Positions 7,954 through 16,243 of a DNA stretch of 64,000 nucleotides are shown in pieces. The first letter of the stretch is position 1, and each line of letters opens with the position of its first letter. A program made the translations under genes and the position numbers. The notes beneath the pieces are model-generated. The model had not been told where the DNA came from. It saw nothing but the letters and a program-made list of their open reading frames with translations, and searched no databases. Source of the stretch: Butyrivibrio sp. M55 (GTDB taxonomy: Bacteria; Bacillota; Clostridia; Lachnospirales; Lachnospiraceae); assembly GCF_900116865.1 (NCBI RefSeq), contig NZ_FPCD01000008.1, positions 62,001-126,000 on the forward strand, read 5' to 3'.

Positions 7954-9504
7954 ATGAAAAAGACTATCGCACTTATATTATCCGCTACCATGACAATACA
8001 TTTTTTCATGGCACCTTATACCTCTGTTACAGCCTGTGCAAAGGGGATTGATGATCTCAAAAACACCGGAAGCACACTGATTGATAATGCCAAAAAGACC
8101 GGTAAGACAGCGAAGGAATCGGCTGAGAAAGCAAGCAAAACCGCAAAGGATACCGCGGATACAATTTCCCAAAATGCTGAGAAAGCAGGAAAGACTGCAA
8201 AAGAAACCGCTGATACAATTTCAAAGAATGCTAAAAAGGCGGAAGAGACAACAAGACAGACTGCTGAGAAAGCAAGTAAAACCGCCAAAGATACTGCCGA
8301 AAAGGCGAGTAAGGCGGCCAAAGACACTTCCGAAAAAGCTAAGGCCGTTAGCGACACGATCAAGAAGTATGCAGCCAAGATCGACACCAAGAAATTTAAG
8401 TCGGGATGGGACTATGCTTCCAAATATACAGGAACCACGATTGCAGCGCTGAAAGGCAAAACATATGTAAACAGCGTTCAGTCTTCAATTACCGATACTT
8501 CAAGCCTTATGCAAAAAGAGCTTCTTAAGAAGGTTAACAGCAATAACGGCTTTGCTTCGAGCAATTCTGATTTCGACAGTAAATATGGCTCAAATTATTA
8601 TAAAACTTCTAAGCCAAGCGCCAAGACGCAGGCAATAAATTTTTTTGAAGACTATCAAAAATACTATGTTGAGACTAAGCAAAATGGCGGAACGCCAATG
8701 AATGCCACGGAATACCTTGGCCAATACGAAAAGAAGAATCTTGATGCTATTTATGATTCGCTTTATACGGGAAAGAATAAGCCCGCTTCTTACAATAAAT
8801 ATGGGCTCTTAACTCCCAAATATATCCTGAAACAAGCAATCGGTGCTGGAGCTCAGGCTGCAATCATAAACACGGCCTTTGCGATAGGACCCGACGTATA
8901 CGCAATTCTTGTTGATGCCGCCAAGACAGGCAAGATCGATGAAAAGAAACTGATGGAAACCGGCATAGAAGGCGTTCTCGCAGGTTCCGAAGGATTTGTC
9001 GAAGGTTCTGTCAGCAGTGCCATCGTTATCGCTTCTCAGTCCGGCAAGTTTGGCAGATCATATAAGAATCTTGCACCTGAGACAGTCGGAACGCTCACTG
9101 TTCTCATAGTAGATTCAATCCGCTATGGCTATCAGCTTTCAGTAGGACAGATCACAGAAGAGGAGTACGGAGACTTGATGGCGCAGGAGATTATAATTGC
9201 TCTTGCTTCGCAGACGACGGGTGCATTGGTACAGGCGCTCTTCCCATTCATTCCTTTCGCCTATGTCGCAGGAAGTATGGCAGGCGCAATGCTTGCTTCA
9301 GCAGGATATTCCGCAGGCAAAGACATCATATTGGAAGTCCGCGGCGAGAACGGATTCGAGACTGTTGTACCCGAGTCACATTCATCCGGCCAGTCACTTG
9401 CTACAAGCTTTATGAGCAATATCAAGCTAAAAGATACGATTTCCGAATTTAAACACAAGACAGTCGCCACGATCGGAAACGGAAAAATAAAAGTTTCAAG
9501 TTAA
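7954..9504 (+). CDS. Secreted protein with LEA-like helical repeats
   Basis: 516 residues. A signal peptide is present (hydrophobic to about residue 28). Residues 30-135 are Ala/Lys/Thr/Glu-rich repeats of 11-residue character (KTAKESAEKASKTAKDTA), resembling LEA-type or apolipoprotein-like amphipathic helices. The middle is Ser/Asn/Tyr-rich. Residues about 280-460 contain Gly/Ala-rich hydrophobic stretches (AIGAGAQAAIINTAFAIG; AYVAGSMAGAMLASAGYSAG) that could insert into or lie on a membrane. I do not recognise a family. The start has GAGG about 9 bp upstream. It is a single gene, divergent from the GGDEF operon. Confidence 0.7.
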   Translation: MKKTIALILSATMTIHFFMAPYTSVTACAKGIDDLKNTGSTLIDNAKKTGKTAKESAEKASKTAKDTADTISQNAEKAGKTAKETADTISKNAKKAEETTRQTAEKASKTAKDTAEKASKAAKDTSEKAKAVSDTIKKYAAKIDTKKFKSGWDYASKYTGTTIAALKGKTYVNSVQSSITDTSSLMQKELLKKVNSNNGFASSNSDFDSKYGSNYYKTSKPSAKTQAINFFEDYQKYYVETKQNGGTPMNATEYLGQYEKKNLDAIYDSLYTGKNKPASYNKYGLLTPKYILKQAIGAGAQAAIINTAFAIGPDVYAILVDAAKTGKIDEKKLMETGIEGVLAGSEGFVEGSVSSAIVIASQSGKFGRSYKNLAPETVGTLTVLIVDSIRYGYQLSVGQITEEEYGDLMAQEIIIALASQTTGALVQALFPFIPFAYVAGSMAGAMLASAGYSAGKDIILEVRGENGFETVVPESHSSGQSLATSFMSNIKLKDTISEFKHKTVATIGNGKIKVSS

Positions 9505-9826
9505 TAGACTGCTGGGATTTTTGTATGTGGTCCTTTTGGGGACGGGGTTAGTGGACCAAAAAAGCTTTCCTAGCTGACTTGAAATTTTAAATTCCAGTGA
9601 AGAAGTAAATTCCACCGCGATTTAAAATTCATTGATTTTTAGTAATTATTTTAGGCCCATTCTGACGATTGATGGTATAATTGAGCCAACTTTCCATAAA
9701 ATAACTGAAATGACTGTATGGTAAACAAGCCTCTGGACATTTCATGTGCGAGACTGAATTCCACAGGCCACATCTAAAAAATGTGAATTGTTTACTTCCA
9801 GTCTGACAGCAGGTTTTTATGTAAAG
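9505..9826. other. Intergenic region and IS30 left end
   Basis: Contains a copy of the dispersed palindromic repeat (9526-9560), half of an interrupted or duplicated terminator sequence AAAAAGCTTTCCTA (9559-9572), and the left end of the IS30-type element from about 9579. No gene is seen. Confidence 0.6.
9526..9560 (+). repeat. Dispersed palindromic repeat, copy 1
   Basis: TGGTCC, then TTTTGGGGACGGGGTTAGT, then GGACCA. The same core recurs at 18083, 19841, 39466, 41141, 44857 and 51791. Confidence 0.75.
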
Positions 9827-11273
9827 TTAATGGTTGAAGCGTATCAGCTTAGGCGTCAGATTGACCTCATCGGGTGGAATCGGTCTGAGCTGAAGCGCTT
9901 TTAGGATATCTGGGCCGTAGTTCTCCAGAGCTACATCATACGGAGTTCTGCCATTTAATATCTCTCGTGGTGTTGAATTTATATGATCTACGATTGTACG
10001 CAGATCCCATTGAGTCAGGTATTCAAAACTCGTCTTCTTGGGAAGTACCATTCGCAGCATCGTATGTACGTGCTCTATGCCGCCTTTTTGGCCACTTCTC
10101 ATTGGATCGCAATAGTAAATGCTTGAGCGTACAGTTCCATCAAGCCCGTTTTCAAGAGAATCCGGATCACCAAACTCCACTCCACGGTCGGTCAGTACTG
10201 TATTGAATAATGTAAGAAAGTCATATATTCCCAGCTGGCGCTCCAGCTTGTCGAAAATGAGCTTTACAGCACCTTTAGTGCAGCGGTTCATGATAAAAGC
10301 AAGGAACAGTTTCTCGCGGGTTAGAAAAAACGTGAGTATGACTCTTTTTGATTCCTGGGAGGAATGCACAGTATCCATCTCCGTGAAATGATCGAGTTCC
10401 AAAGCTTGAAAATCGTTGTATAAACGTCCTTCAAAAACAGCTCGTTCCTTGATTTGGGTCTTGTGGACCTTACGTGGCTTGAATTTTACTTTGCGTTTAA
10501 GGTCGATGTTTCTGGCTGTGAGAATGCCATCTTCAAGGTATGTATAGAGTGTTCTTACAGACATATCAAGCTCTGGATGGTTAGTAATTATCTGATAAGG
10601 TGATTGCCCCTGATAGATAAGTGGAGTAATAACCATATCTTTTTCGTGAAGTTCATGCTTTGTGATGCTTATACCTTCTCTGGAGGATTTAAGGCATTCC
10701 TTATATTTGCGATTAGCAAATATAGCATCATAACGATACTTGTGGGCTATAGTACATCTGGTGATGGGATTAGGACATCCATTGCATACATATGGAGCTT
10801 TGGTCAGACGAATGCAGTTTTCCCTCACAAAATCCGGACACGTCTGGTTACATGTAGGGCAAGAGGAACATCTGACACCACATATGACAATCTTTCCACA
10901 GGCATTTGTTTTACCGCACTTATATCTGTGAATACAAAAGTTCTTGGCGTTGTAAAATGGACCTTTATGATACCAATCATCAAGCCTGTGAAGTCGGACC
11001 TCTTTGGATATGGTTGTTGGGTCCTTACAAAGAAATCGAGCAATATCTTTAAACGATACCCCTTCATTCAAGGATCGTTCTATGTACTTACGGTCATCAA
11101 GTGTTAAATGCTTTTGGTTACCTGGTATATATCTGCTCATAGAGCCTCCTTCTACTGCTGTCAGAAGGAAAGCTTAGAGCATACCATTAATGTGTGAAGG
11201 TTTAAACTCCACTTGTGCAAAAGTAAAATCTACCACAAGAAGTTAGAGTGGAATTTACTTTAATAATTTTCAA
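9579..11273 (-). mobile_element. IS30-family insertion sequence
   Basis: One transposase gene on the minus strand with related, imperfect ends: TTGAAATTTTAAATTCC from 9579 and, on the opposite strand, TTGAAAATTATTAAAG from 11273. AAGTAAATTCCAC (9603-9615) recurs inverted at 11248-11260. AAAAAGCTTTCCTA flanks the element in direct orientation (9559-9572, 11272-11285). Boundaries are approximate. Confidence 0.65.
9827..11140 (-). CDS. IS30 family transposase
   Basis: 437 residues, intact. The N-terminal helix-turn-helix (LTLDDRKYIERSLNEGVSFK...DPTTISKEV) is followed by a cysteine-rich insert at about 70-125 that looks zinc-binding. A second DNA-binding segment precedes the DDE catalytic core: EMDTVHS, LTDRGVEFGD and GGIEHVH, ending with the typical NSTPREILNGRTPYDVA motif. 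It catalyses cut or copy transposition of its own element. Full length with all three acidic residues, so possibly active. ATG is preceded by GGAGG on the minus strand. Confidence 0.95.
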   Translation of the reverse strand: MSRYIPGNQKHLTLDDRKYIERSLNEGVSFKDIARFLCKDPTTISKEVRLHRLDDWYHKGPFYNAKNFCIHRYKCGKTNACGKIVICGVRCSSCPTCNQTCPDFVRENCIRLTKAPYVCNGCPNPITRCTIAHKYRYDAIFANRKYKECLKSSREGISITKHELHEKDMVITPLIYQGQSPYQIITNHPELDMSVRTLYTYLEDGILTARNIDLKRKVKFKPRKVHKTQIKERAVFEGRLYNDFQALELDHFTEMDTVHSSQESKRVILTFFLTREKLFLAFIMNRCTKGAVKLIFDKLERQLGIYDFLTLFNTVLTDRGVEFGDPDSLENGLDGTVRSSIYYCDPMRSGQKGGIEHVHTMLRMVLPKKTSFEYLTQWDLRTIVDHINSTPREILNGRTPYDVALENYGPDILKALQLRPIPPDEVNLTPKLIRFNH

Positions 11274-11314
11274 AAAGCTTTCCTACTACGTTAATATGTA
11301 GAGGAAAGCTTTTT
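11272..11314. terminator. Bidirectional terminator at IS30 right end
   Basis: AAAAAGCTTTCCT pairs perfectly with AGGAAAGCTTTTT around a short loop. The left arm begins at the apparent right end of the IS, and its first 14 bases are repeated at the left end of the IS (9559-9572). Confidence 0.75.
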
Positions 11315-11428
11315 ATATGGTATAATTGAAGTCAGTTATAGCTTGTTTTTTCAGTGATTTAGTAATTTTATATTTTAGATTTCAGTGCACCACAGCTTTA
11401 AAAATATCAAAAAAAGCGGAGCAACTAC

Positions 11429-11950
11429 ATGACTACTGCAGATCAGACGCAAGAAATTCTTTATGTAATAACGAATCACAAATTTCCAAGCGACAATTAC
11501 GGAAATGATGATTTTCTCAATAACTGGCCGATGCTCTATATCCTTGAGAATGGGAAAAAGATCTATATTGGTGAATCTACCAATGTTTCCGAAAGGATGA
11601 AGCAGCATTATAACAATCATGAGAAAAGAGAATTCAAACAAGTTCATTTTATCTATTCAGAAAGATTCAATCAGTCGGCGACATTTGACTATGAATCTAA
11701 GCTGATCCAGTTTGTTTCCGCAGATGGAAAGTTTATCATAACCAACAAAAACGATGGCATCGCCAACAAGAATTATTTCAGAAAATCTGATTATGACGAT
11801 ACCTTTGAACAGCTATAGAATGAGCTGATAAGCCATCGTCTCGCTGACCACTCCCTTGAGTGGATCAAAAACAGCGAGTTCTATAAATATTCTCCATTAA
11901 AAGAATTAAATAAAGTTCAACCATATAACTCTTCATCAGCGAACTATTAG
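11429..11950 (+). pseudogene. Broken GIY-YIG / DUF2075-type gene, N-terminal part
   Basis: The first 129 codons encode a GIY-YIG-like nuclease start (LYILENGKKIYIGESTNVSERM...HYNN) as found at the N-terminus of DUF2075 helicase-like proteins. TAG at 11816-11818 interrupts it, but the same frame continues with 43 more family-like codons (LADHSLEWIKNSEFYKYSPL) to a second stop at 11948. The helicase domain expected after this point is missing. So the gene has an in-frame nonsense codon and a large 3' deletion. It marks the left edge of the AT-rich island next to the IS30 element. Confidence 0.7.
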
Positions 11951-12008
11951 TGGTTCAGATATTACGTACTTTCGTGACTGTTTCTTTGCAAAAGCAACAG
12001 TTTAGCCT

Positions 12009-12036
12009 TTGAGGGATTTTTCTTAAATGATATACT
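12009..12036 (+). promoter_or_regulatory. Promoter of 12084 gene
   Basis: TTGAGG (12009-12014), 16-bp spacer, TATACT (12031-12036), about 48 bp ahead of the start codon. Confidence 0.5.
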
Positions 12037-12083
12037 TAATAAAGTGGAAAACGGAGAAATAGAGGGGATTTGAGTGACACAAA

Positions 12084-12854
12084 ATGGGTGAATTTTTTAA
12101 AAGCAATGATTATATGAGAACTATATATAAGCATAAGAACTTACCGGTATATGTAACTGATGAGTTTGATTTTTATAGATGTGTGGAATTCAATGAAAGT
12201 TTTTATGGTAAATCTGTTTATGATCTTCACGCAGGAAATTTAAGAGAATGTACAGGACGGTATTCAAAGCTTTTTCCTAACCAGCGTATTTCATATTGGG
12301 CTGATTCACCAGATACTTCTCGGGCAGAAATAAAAAAACACGGGGCGAGTAACAATATCATAACTTTTTGGGCTTATGATGATGCTACCAGTACGATTCC
12401 TATCACTGATAATGACGAGCCGTTGATTATTATTGATGGCAGAAAATGTGGAGTTCAGGAATTGATAGACAAAATAGATAATGGAATAGCGCTCACATTA
12501 AGTGAAGAGAATATGATGAAACGTATTTTGGAGCAGAAACCAGATTGTTTAGTTTATGATTCAAGAGCGTACAAGGGGGGAGAAAACTATATTTTTCTTG
12601 AAAGAGGATTCAAGAAATTAGCGGTGAGACAACTAAGACTACGTCTTGGAAATAGAAAAGCCAAGAATTCACAAACTATTGTTTGCGCGGACACCAGCGA
12701 TTATATGCCGTTTGTTGCGAATTACGGATGCTGTTTAGAGCCTATAGCGCGCGTGGGGTTAAAAAGAGAATTCTTGGAATCAGAACAATATAAGTATTAT
12801 ATGAAGAATCATGATATTTCAGCCGATAAGTTGCGTTCAGCGTTTAGAGATTAG
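12084..12854 (+). CDS. Hypothetical protein, possibly RES-like
   Basis: 256 soluble residues. One segment (GRYSKLFPNQRISYWADSP, then SRAEIKKHG) recalls the conserved arginine, YxA and AE positions of RES-domain NAD-degrading toxins. The rest (DGRKCGVQELIDKIDNG; LERGFKKLAVRQLRLRL) does not help. I cannot confirm the family, and no partner antitoxin of the Xre type is next to it. It has its own promoter (12009-12036) and is the first intact gene of the AT-rich island. Confidence 0.45.
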   Translation: MGEFFKSNDYMRTIYKHKNLPVYVTDEFDFYRCVEFNESFYGKSVYDLHAGNLRECTGRYSKLFPNQRISYWADSPDTSRAEIKKHGASNNIITFWAYDDATSTIPITDNDEPLIIIDGRKCGVQELIDKIDNGIALTLSEENMMKRILEQKPDCLVYDSRAYKGGENYIFLERGFKKLAVRQLRLRLGNRKAKNSQTIVCADTSDYMPFVANYGCCLEPIARVGLKREFLESEQYKYYMKNHDISADKLRSAFRD

Positions 12855-12869
12855 GAAGGTAGTATTGTT

Positions 12870-13010
12870 ATGTATGGTAAATCGATTATAAGTCCTAGTG
12901 GAGTTATGCCCTTAAAGGATCCAGAGTATCTGACGGAAGAGTACCATCATTTGAGACAAGAGGTAAATCTTATTTTAGATTGCGACAACAACTGGAGAGT
13001 GATGGAATGA
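12870..13010 (+). CDS. Small ORF (46 aa), possibly decayed
   Basis: ATG follows AGGAAGG at a suitable distance. The product (MYGKSIISPSGVMPLKD...) is not recognised. It ends by overlapping the DUF4357-like frame (ATGA at 13007). It may be a real short gene or the frameshifted 5' part of one. Confidence 0.3.
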   Translation: MYGKSIISPSGVMPLKDPEYLTEEYHHLRQEVNLILDCDNNWRVME

Positions 13011-13141
13011 TAGTTGATAGGGGGCAGCATGACTATGAGTTCAATGCTCCGCCAGTAGCCTCGGTGGTTGTAATGGGACATACTTCTAATGGTAATGTGG
13101 AGTGGGAAGATGAGAATGAAATAAAACTAAAAGATATATAA
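12980..13141 (+). pseudogene. DUF4357-like remnant
   Basis: In this frame the sequence reads LRQQLESDGMIVDRG, then YEFNAPPVASVVVMGHTSNG and VEWEDEN. This is the DUF4357 pattern (F-SPS-AA-VLG-S-NG-EW) normally found at the C-terminus of GIY-YIG or restriction-associated proteins. The frame is open back to a stop at 12896 with no ATG before 13007, so only a 44-aa product could be made from ATG. Likely the tail of a decayed gene. Confidence 0.5.
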
Positions 13142-13166
13142 TTTTATGGTTGGAGGAATTAAATAA

Positions 13167-13859
13167 ATGGAGGCAATGAGAGATTTCCTTTCAATACTTA
13201 GAACGGATCGTAAACGAGAAATTAGTAAGTATAAGAAAAAGGATTACTTGGTATCAGATTCTTATCGGATGGTGAGAAAAATTCAAATTGAGGGGCTTTT
13301 GATTGGTGTGCAGGTAAGCTCACAAGATTACTATTTCTATTTGATAGATGATAGTCAAAATGCATATTTTTCTGTTCGTGAGTTATATAATCTTTTATTT
13401 CAGATGTCGATTAAAGAAGGAAAAAAATATGTATTAGAACTTTTGGAAAAGCAAATTAAAAACACAGAGGAGGCTGCTTTAAGATACGAAAATATAGATT
13501 ATGCAATTAAGAAAACTATTATTCCAGAAGAAAATGATATGATAACAGTGGAAGATGGCTCTAGCGAAGTGAGTTATCGACAGTTATTTGTTTTGCTAAA
13601 TCTAGTCCAACAAAAGAGCAATACAATGTTTGAAAATAGTCTAGGAAATGAGAGTTACAAGAACGGAATACTTCGTCTACTAATGACATTAATTGAGGCA
13701 GAGAAAGATCATGAAATTCTTCAATCTAAAGGGTGGTTTTTCGATATTGAGGAAGATAAATTCATTTATAAAGAAATTTTAAATGAAGAAGATAAAAGAC
13801 GAAAAAAATATTATTTGACGGAGGAGGAAAGGGACGATATAATGTCCATAGAATCCTAG
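13167..13859 (+). CDS. Hypothetical protein upstream of retron-like ncRNA (230 aa)
   Basis: A strong ribosome site (TTGGAGGAATT) precedes the ATG. The protein is soluble, acidic and mostly helical, with no motif I recognise; the C-terminus is highly charged (EEDKRRKKYYLTEEERDD). Base composition is very AT-rich, like the reverse transcriptase gene after it. Its stop codon lies inside the first arm (a1) of the ncRNA (13850-13858), so the RNA must be processed from the same transcript or have a promoter inside this gene. It could be an accessory component, but that is inferred from position only. Confidence 0.6.
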   Translation: MEAMRDFLSILRTDRKREISKYKKKDYLVSDSYRMVRKIQIEGLLIGVQVSSQDYYFYLIDDSQNAYFSVRELYNLLFQMSIKEGKKYVLELLEKQIKNTEEAALRYENIDYAIKKTIIPEENDMITVEDGSSEVSYRQLFVLLNLVQQKSNTMFENSLGNESYKNGILRLLMTLIEAEKDHEILQSKGWFFDIEEDKFIYKEILNEEDKRRKKYYLTEEERDDIMSIES

Positions 13860-14005
13860 TATTCGTCGATGACGAAGTAGAAATATGGAGTTTTTATGAG
13901 TGAGAGAGAAATCAAATAATTGATTCGCTCGCTTTTCCCGTTCGCCGCATATGCTCACGGGGCTCACTCATCAATTCTTTGATTTCTTTCTCACTGTAGG
14001 ATTCT
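13850..14005 (+). ncRNA. Candidate retron msr-msd RNA
   Basis: Outer arms AGAATCCTA (13850-13858) and TAGGATTCT (13997-14005) pair perfectly, like retron a1/a2 repeats. Then comes a small hairpin TTCGTC-GAT-GACGAA (13862-13876), like an msr stem. A 25-bp, nearly perfect long hairpin (13900-13924 with 13970-13994) resembles an msd, with an inner CCCGT/ACGGG stem. It ends 15 bp before a reverse transcriptase gene. The long hairpin alone could be read as a terminator; the a1/a2 pairing and RT context favour a retron. Confidence 0.65.
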
Positions 14006-14020
14006 TTTTTTGTGTAAAAT

Positions 14021-15994
14021 ATGAAAGAATATATGTTATTAGATCAGATTTCAATTGAACGACCTATCGTTTTTCTTTGTGGTCCTTATTACAATAAGAA
14101 GGATGATGGGGACAGAAGGAAAATTCTTAAACAGACTATTTCTAATCAGTATTCGAATAGAATATTGCCATTAATTATTGATGATTTTCTTACTGAAGAG
14201 AACATAGATGATAAGACTATTAGTATTCAGTTGATGGAAGAAATATGTGCAGCTGTTTCAGTTAAAACATATATATTTCTAGATACTTTGTCTAGTTCTG
14301 CCGAGCTAGGTATTTTTGCTAACAGCACATTTATGAATAAGATTCAGGTCTACATTCCTAAAAAGAATGATATTTATAATAAGAGTAATGTGGGATATTT
14401 TGTACGAGAAATATCTCTTAAGTCAAGACCAGATACAATAAAAGTATTGGAATATCGTCCGGGAGTAAAACGAAACGCAATAGCTTCGGATTATATTGTT
14501 GAGTTTTATTCATTTGTTGGTAATAAGCTTCCTTTGAATATTCATCAAAGCATTATTAATGATGAAGATTTAAAAGAATCAAAGGGTAAAACAAATATTG
14601 AGATTATTGAATCTGCGGATATGCCTCAGTCTCATTATCAAATTTGTTATTCGATTACTAATCAAGAATTGCAGGTTAATACATCAATAAAATTGATGTT
14701 CTATGTGACGTTGGCAATAGTTTCATGTGAATATAAAGAGCTTTTTGATAATAAGGAGTCAGATTTTAGCAAGATATCCTTGGAGGAGGTAGAGCAACAG
14801 GTCAAGGATGCATTATATAATTTAATTGAATCCAAAACATTAATTAATAAAAATGATTTAAAGAAAATCTCAGTTAAGACAGTGTTAAAACAGGAGCAGA
14901 ATGATAATTTAATTAGACACATTGTTAAATTCTTACATGTTTTTAATAATAATTCAGACTATGGAGTATTACGTTTATTTAAAAATCCAATAAATAAGAT
15001 AATAAAGCAAGTTATAAAAGGAAAAACTGTCTTTGATGTTATTAAACTCACGCAAGAGCAGATAGAGTTGCTTATGAAAATCAATTCTAATCCAGATTTG
15101 TATTATGAGACTATTGAGATTAGAACTGGTAATAAGGTTAGAGAAATTGTCAAATATAGAAACGATAAAAATGGTGATTCAGCCCGAAAAATACATGAAG
15201 CAATTAATCAGAGCCTAAAGAATGAATATATGTATAGCAGTAATTCTTATGCATACAAAAAAGGTGAAAATATAAAAAAATGTGTTATTAATCATTTGGA
15301 TGGGATGGGATTTCTAAAATATGACATTAGGAAGTTCTTTAATAGTATATCAATAGAATTGCTAGCGAAAAAAATGATTATTGAATTTGATATTGATCCT
15401 AATTATGTTTATCAGTTAAAAAGTGTATTAATGGCATGTTCTTATAATAACCAAATTCCGCTTGGTTTTGTTACATCGCCGATATTTTCGGATATTTTTA
15501 TGAAAGATGTAGATAATAAAATATGTTCAGTAGCAGAGAAGAATGATTGTATTTACACTAGATATGCTGACGATATTCTTATATCTTCGAAACAGATGAT
15601 TGGTGATGATATGTATAAAAACATTGATCTTACTGTAAAAGCGACAATGTTGGAAAATGGACTGGTTACTAATGAAAAGAAAAATCAGTTTATTAATTTT
15701 GATTCTTCACATTCGTTTTTAAGATATATTGGAGTAAATATTATTCATCAACAGACTGGGAATATAATTACAGTAGGAAAAACTTATATTAATGATGTGG
15801 CAAAAGATTATATTGAATATGACCAAAAGAAAAATAATTGTCAGCAACAGTTAAACGAAGAATTATTTTATTCTAGATTAAGGATAATTGGTAAAATCGC
15901 CTTTATTAAACAAATTGAGGGGGATGTAGGTGTGGAACGACTTAAACGACGCTTGTATAAATATGATCCAAATATAGATTTTGATGCAGTTTAA
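14021..15994 (+). CDS. Retron-like reverse transcriptase with N-terminal deoxyribosyltransferase-like domain
   Basis: 657 residues. Residues 15-125 form a Rossmann-like domain resembling nucleoside deoxyribosyltransferase or retron-effector proteins: IVFLCGPYY (16-24) and SSSAELGIFA (91-100, with a catalytic-type Glu95). A helical linker follows. Residues 365-640 are a reverse transcriptase: YDIRKFF (434-440), PLGFVTSP (480-487), and the catalytic YADD (515-518). The retron NAxxH motif reads CVINH (421-425), and VTG reads as YIG (569-571), so it is divergent. In Ec86-type retrons the effector is a separate protein; here it seems fused. The gene is AT-rich and sits 15 bp after the candidate ncRNA. 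Confidence 0.8.
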   Translation: MKEYMLLDQISIERPIVFLCGPYYNKKDDGDRRKILKQTISNQYSNRILPLIIDDFLTEENIDDKTISIQLMEEICAAVSVKTYIFLDTLSSSAELGIFANSTFMNKIQVYIPKKNDIYNKSNVGYFVREISLKSRPDTIKVLEYRPGVKRNAIASDYIVEFYSFVGNKLPLNIHQSIINDEDLKESKGKTNIEIIESADMPQSHYQICYSITNQELQVNTSIKLMFYVTLAIVSCEYKELFDNKESDFSKISLEEVEQQVKDALYNLIESKTLINKNDLKKISVKTVLKQEQNDNLIRHIVKFLHVFNNNSDYGVLRLFKNPINKIIKQVIKGKTVFDVIKLTQEQIELLMKINSNPDLYYETIEIRTGNKVREIVKYRNDKNGDSARKIHEAINQSLKNEYMYSSNSYAYKKGENIKKCVINHLDGMGFLKYDIRKFFNSISIELLAKKMIIEFDIDPNYVYQLKSVLMACSYNNQIPLGFVTSPIFSDIFMKDVDNKICSVAEKNDCIYTRYADDILISSKQMIGDDMYKNIDLTVKATMLENGLVTNEKKNQFINFDSSHSFLRYIGVNIIHQQTGNIITVGKTYINDVAKDYIEYDQKKNNCQQQLNEELFYSRLRIIGKIAFIKQIEGDVGVERLKRRLYKYDPNIDFDAV

Positions 15995-16161
15995 ATGTTT
16001 TGATGAGCCCTGTTGCACCTACATGCTCTTTATATGCGGCAACAAATTCTATTGCGGCAAAGGCAGCAGCTATAACAAGCAATACATTGGGAAAATAAAA
16101 GATAGTTTTTGATTAAATAATATTTTTGATTTTGTTGGGCACTTTTATAATAAAAATCTTA
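15995..16161. other. Short intergenic stretch with coding-like debris
   Basis: A 31-codon open frame from ATG 16002 reads as Ala/Thr-rich sequence (SIAAKAAAITSN) without a ribosome site. It may be a scrap of a transporter-type gene. Nothing else is seen before the palindrome at 16162. Confidence 0.3.
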
Positions 16162-16217
16162 AAAATCTTTCATCTAAACCAAAAATCTGGTTTAGATGAA
16201 AGATTTTGTGTTATAAT
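16162..16217 (+). promoter_or_regulatory. 19-bp perfect palindrome and promoter of rloAB
   Basis: Arms 16162-16180 and 16189-16207 (right arm GGTTTAGATGAAAGATTTT) are perfectly complementary with an 8-base loop. TATAAT follows at 16212-16217, 27 bp before the start codon, so the right arm occupies the -35/spacer region. It can act as an operator; it may also terminate transcription from the retron gene. Confidence 0.55.
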
Positions 16218-16243
16218 AGAGGCATCGAAAAGGAGATTAAAGG

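Noticed and set aside
8016..8390. Long minus-strand frame opposite the LEA-like repeats
   Set aside because: Its Ala/Val/Leu/Ser repeats are the complement of the Lys/Ala/Thr repeats of the plus-strand gene, and there is no ribosome site.
13899..13994. Long hairpin as a simple terminator of the 230-aa gene
   Set aside because: Possible, but the outer AGAATCCTA/TAGGATTCT arms, the msr-like hairpin and the following RT gene fit a retron RNA better.
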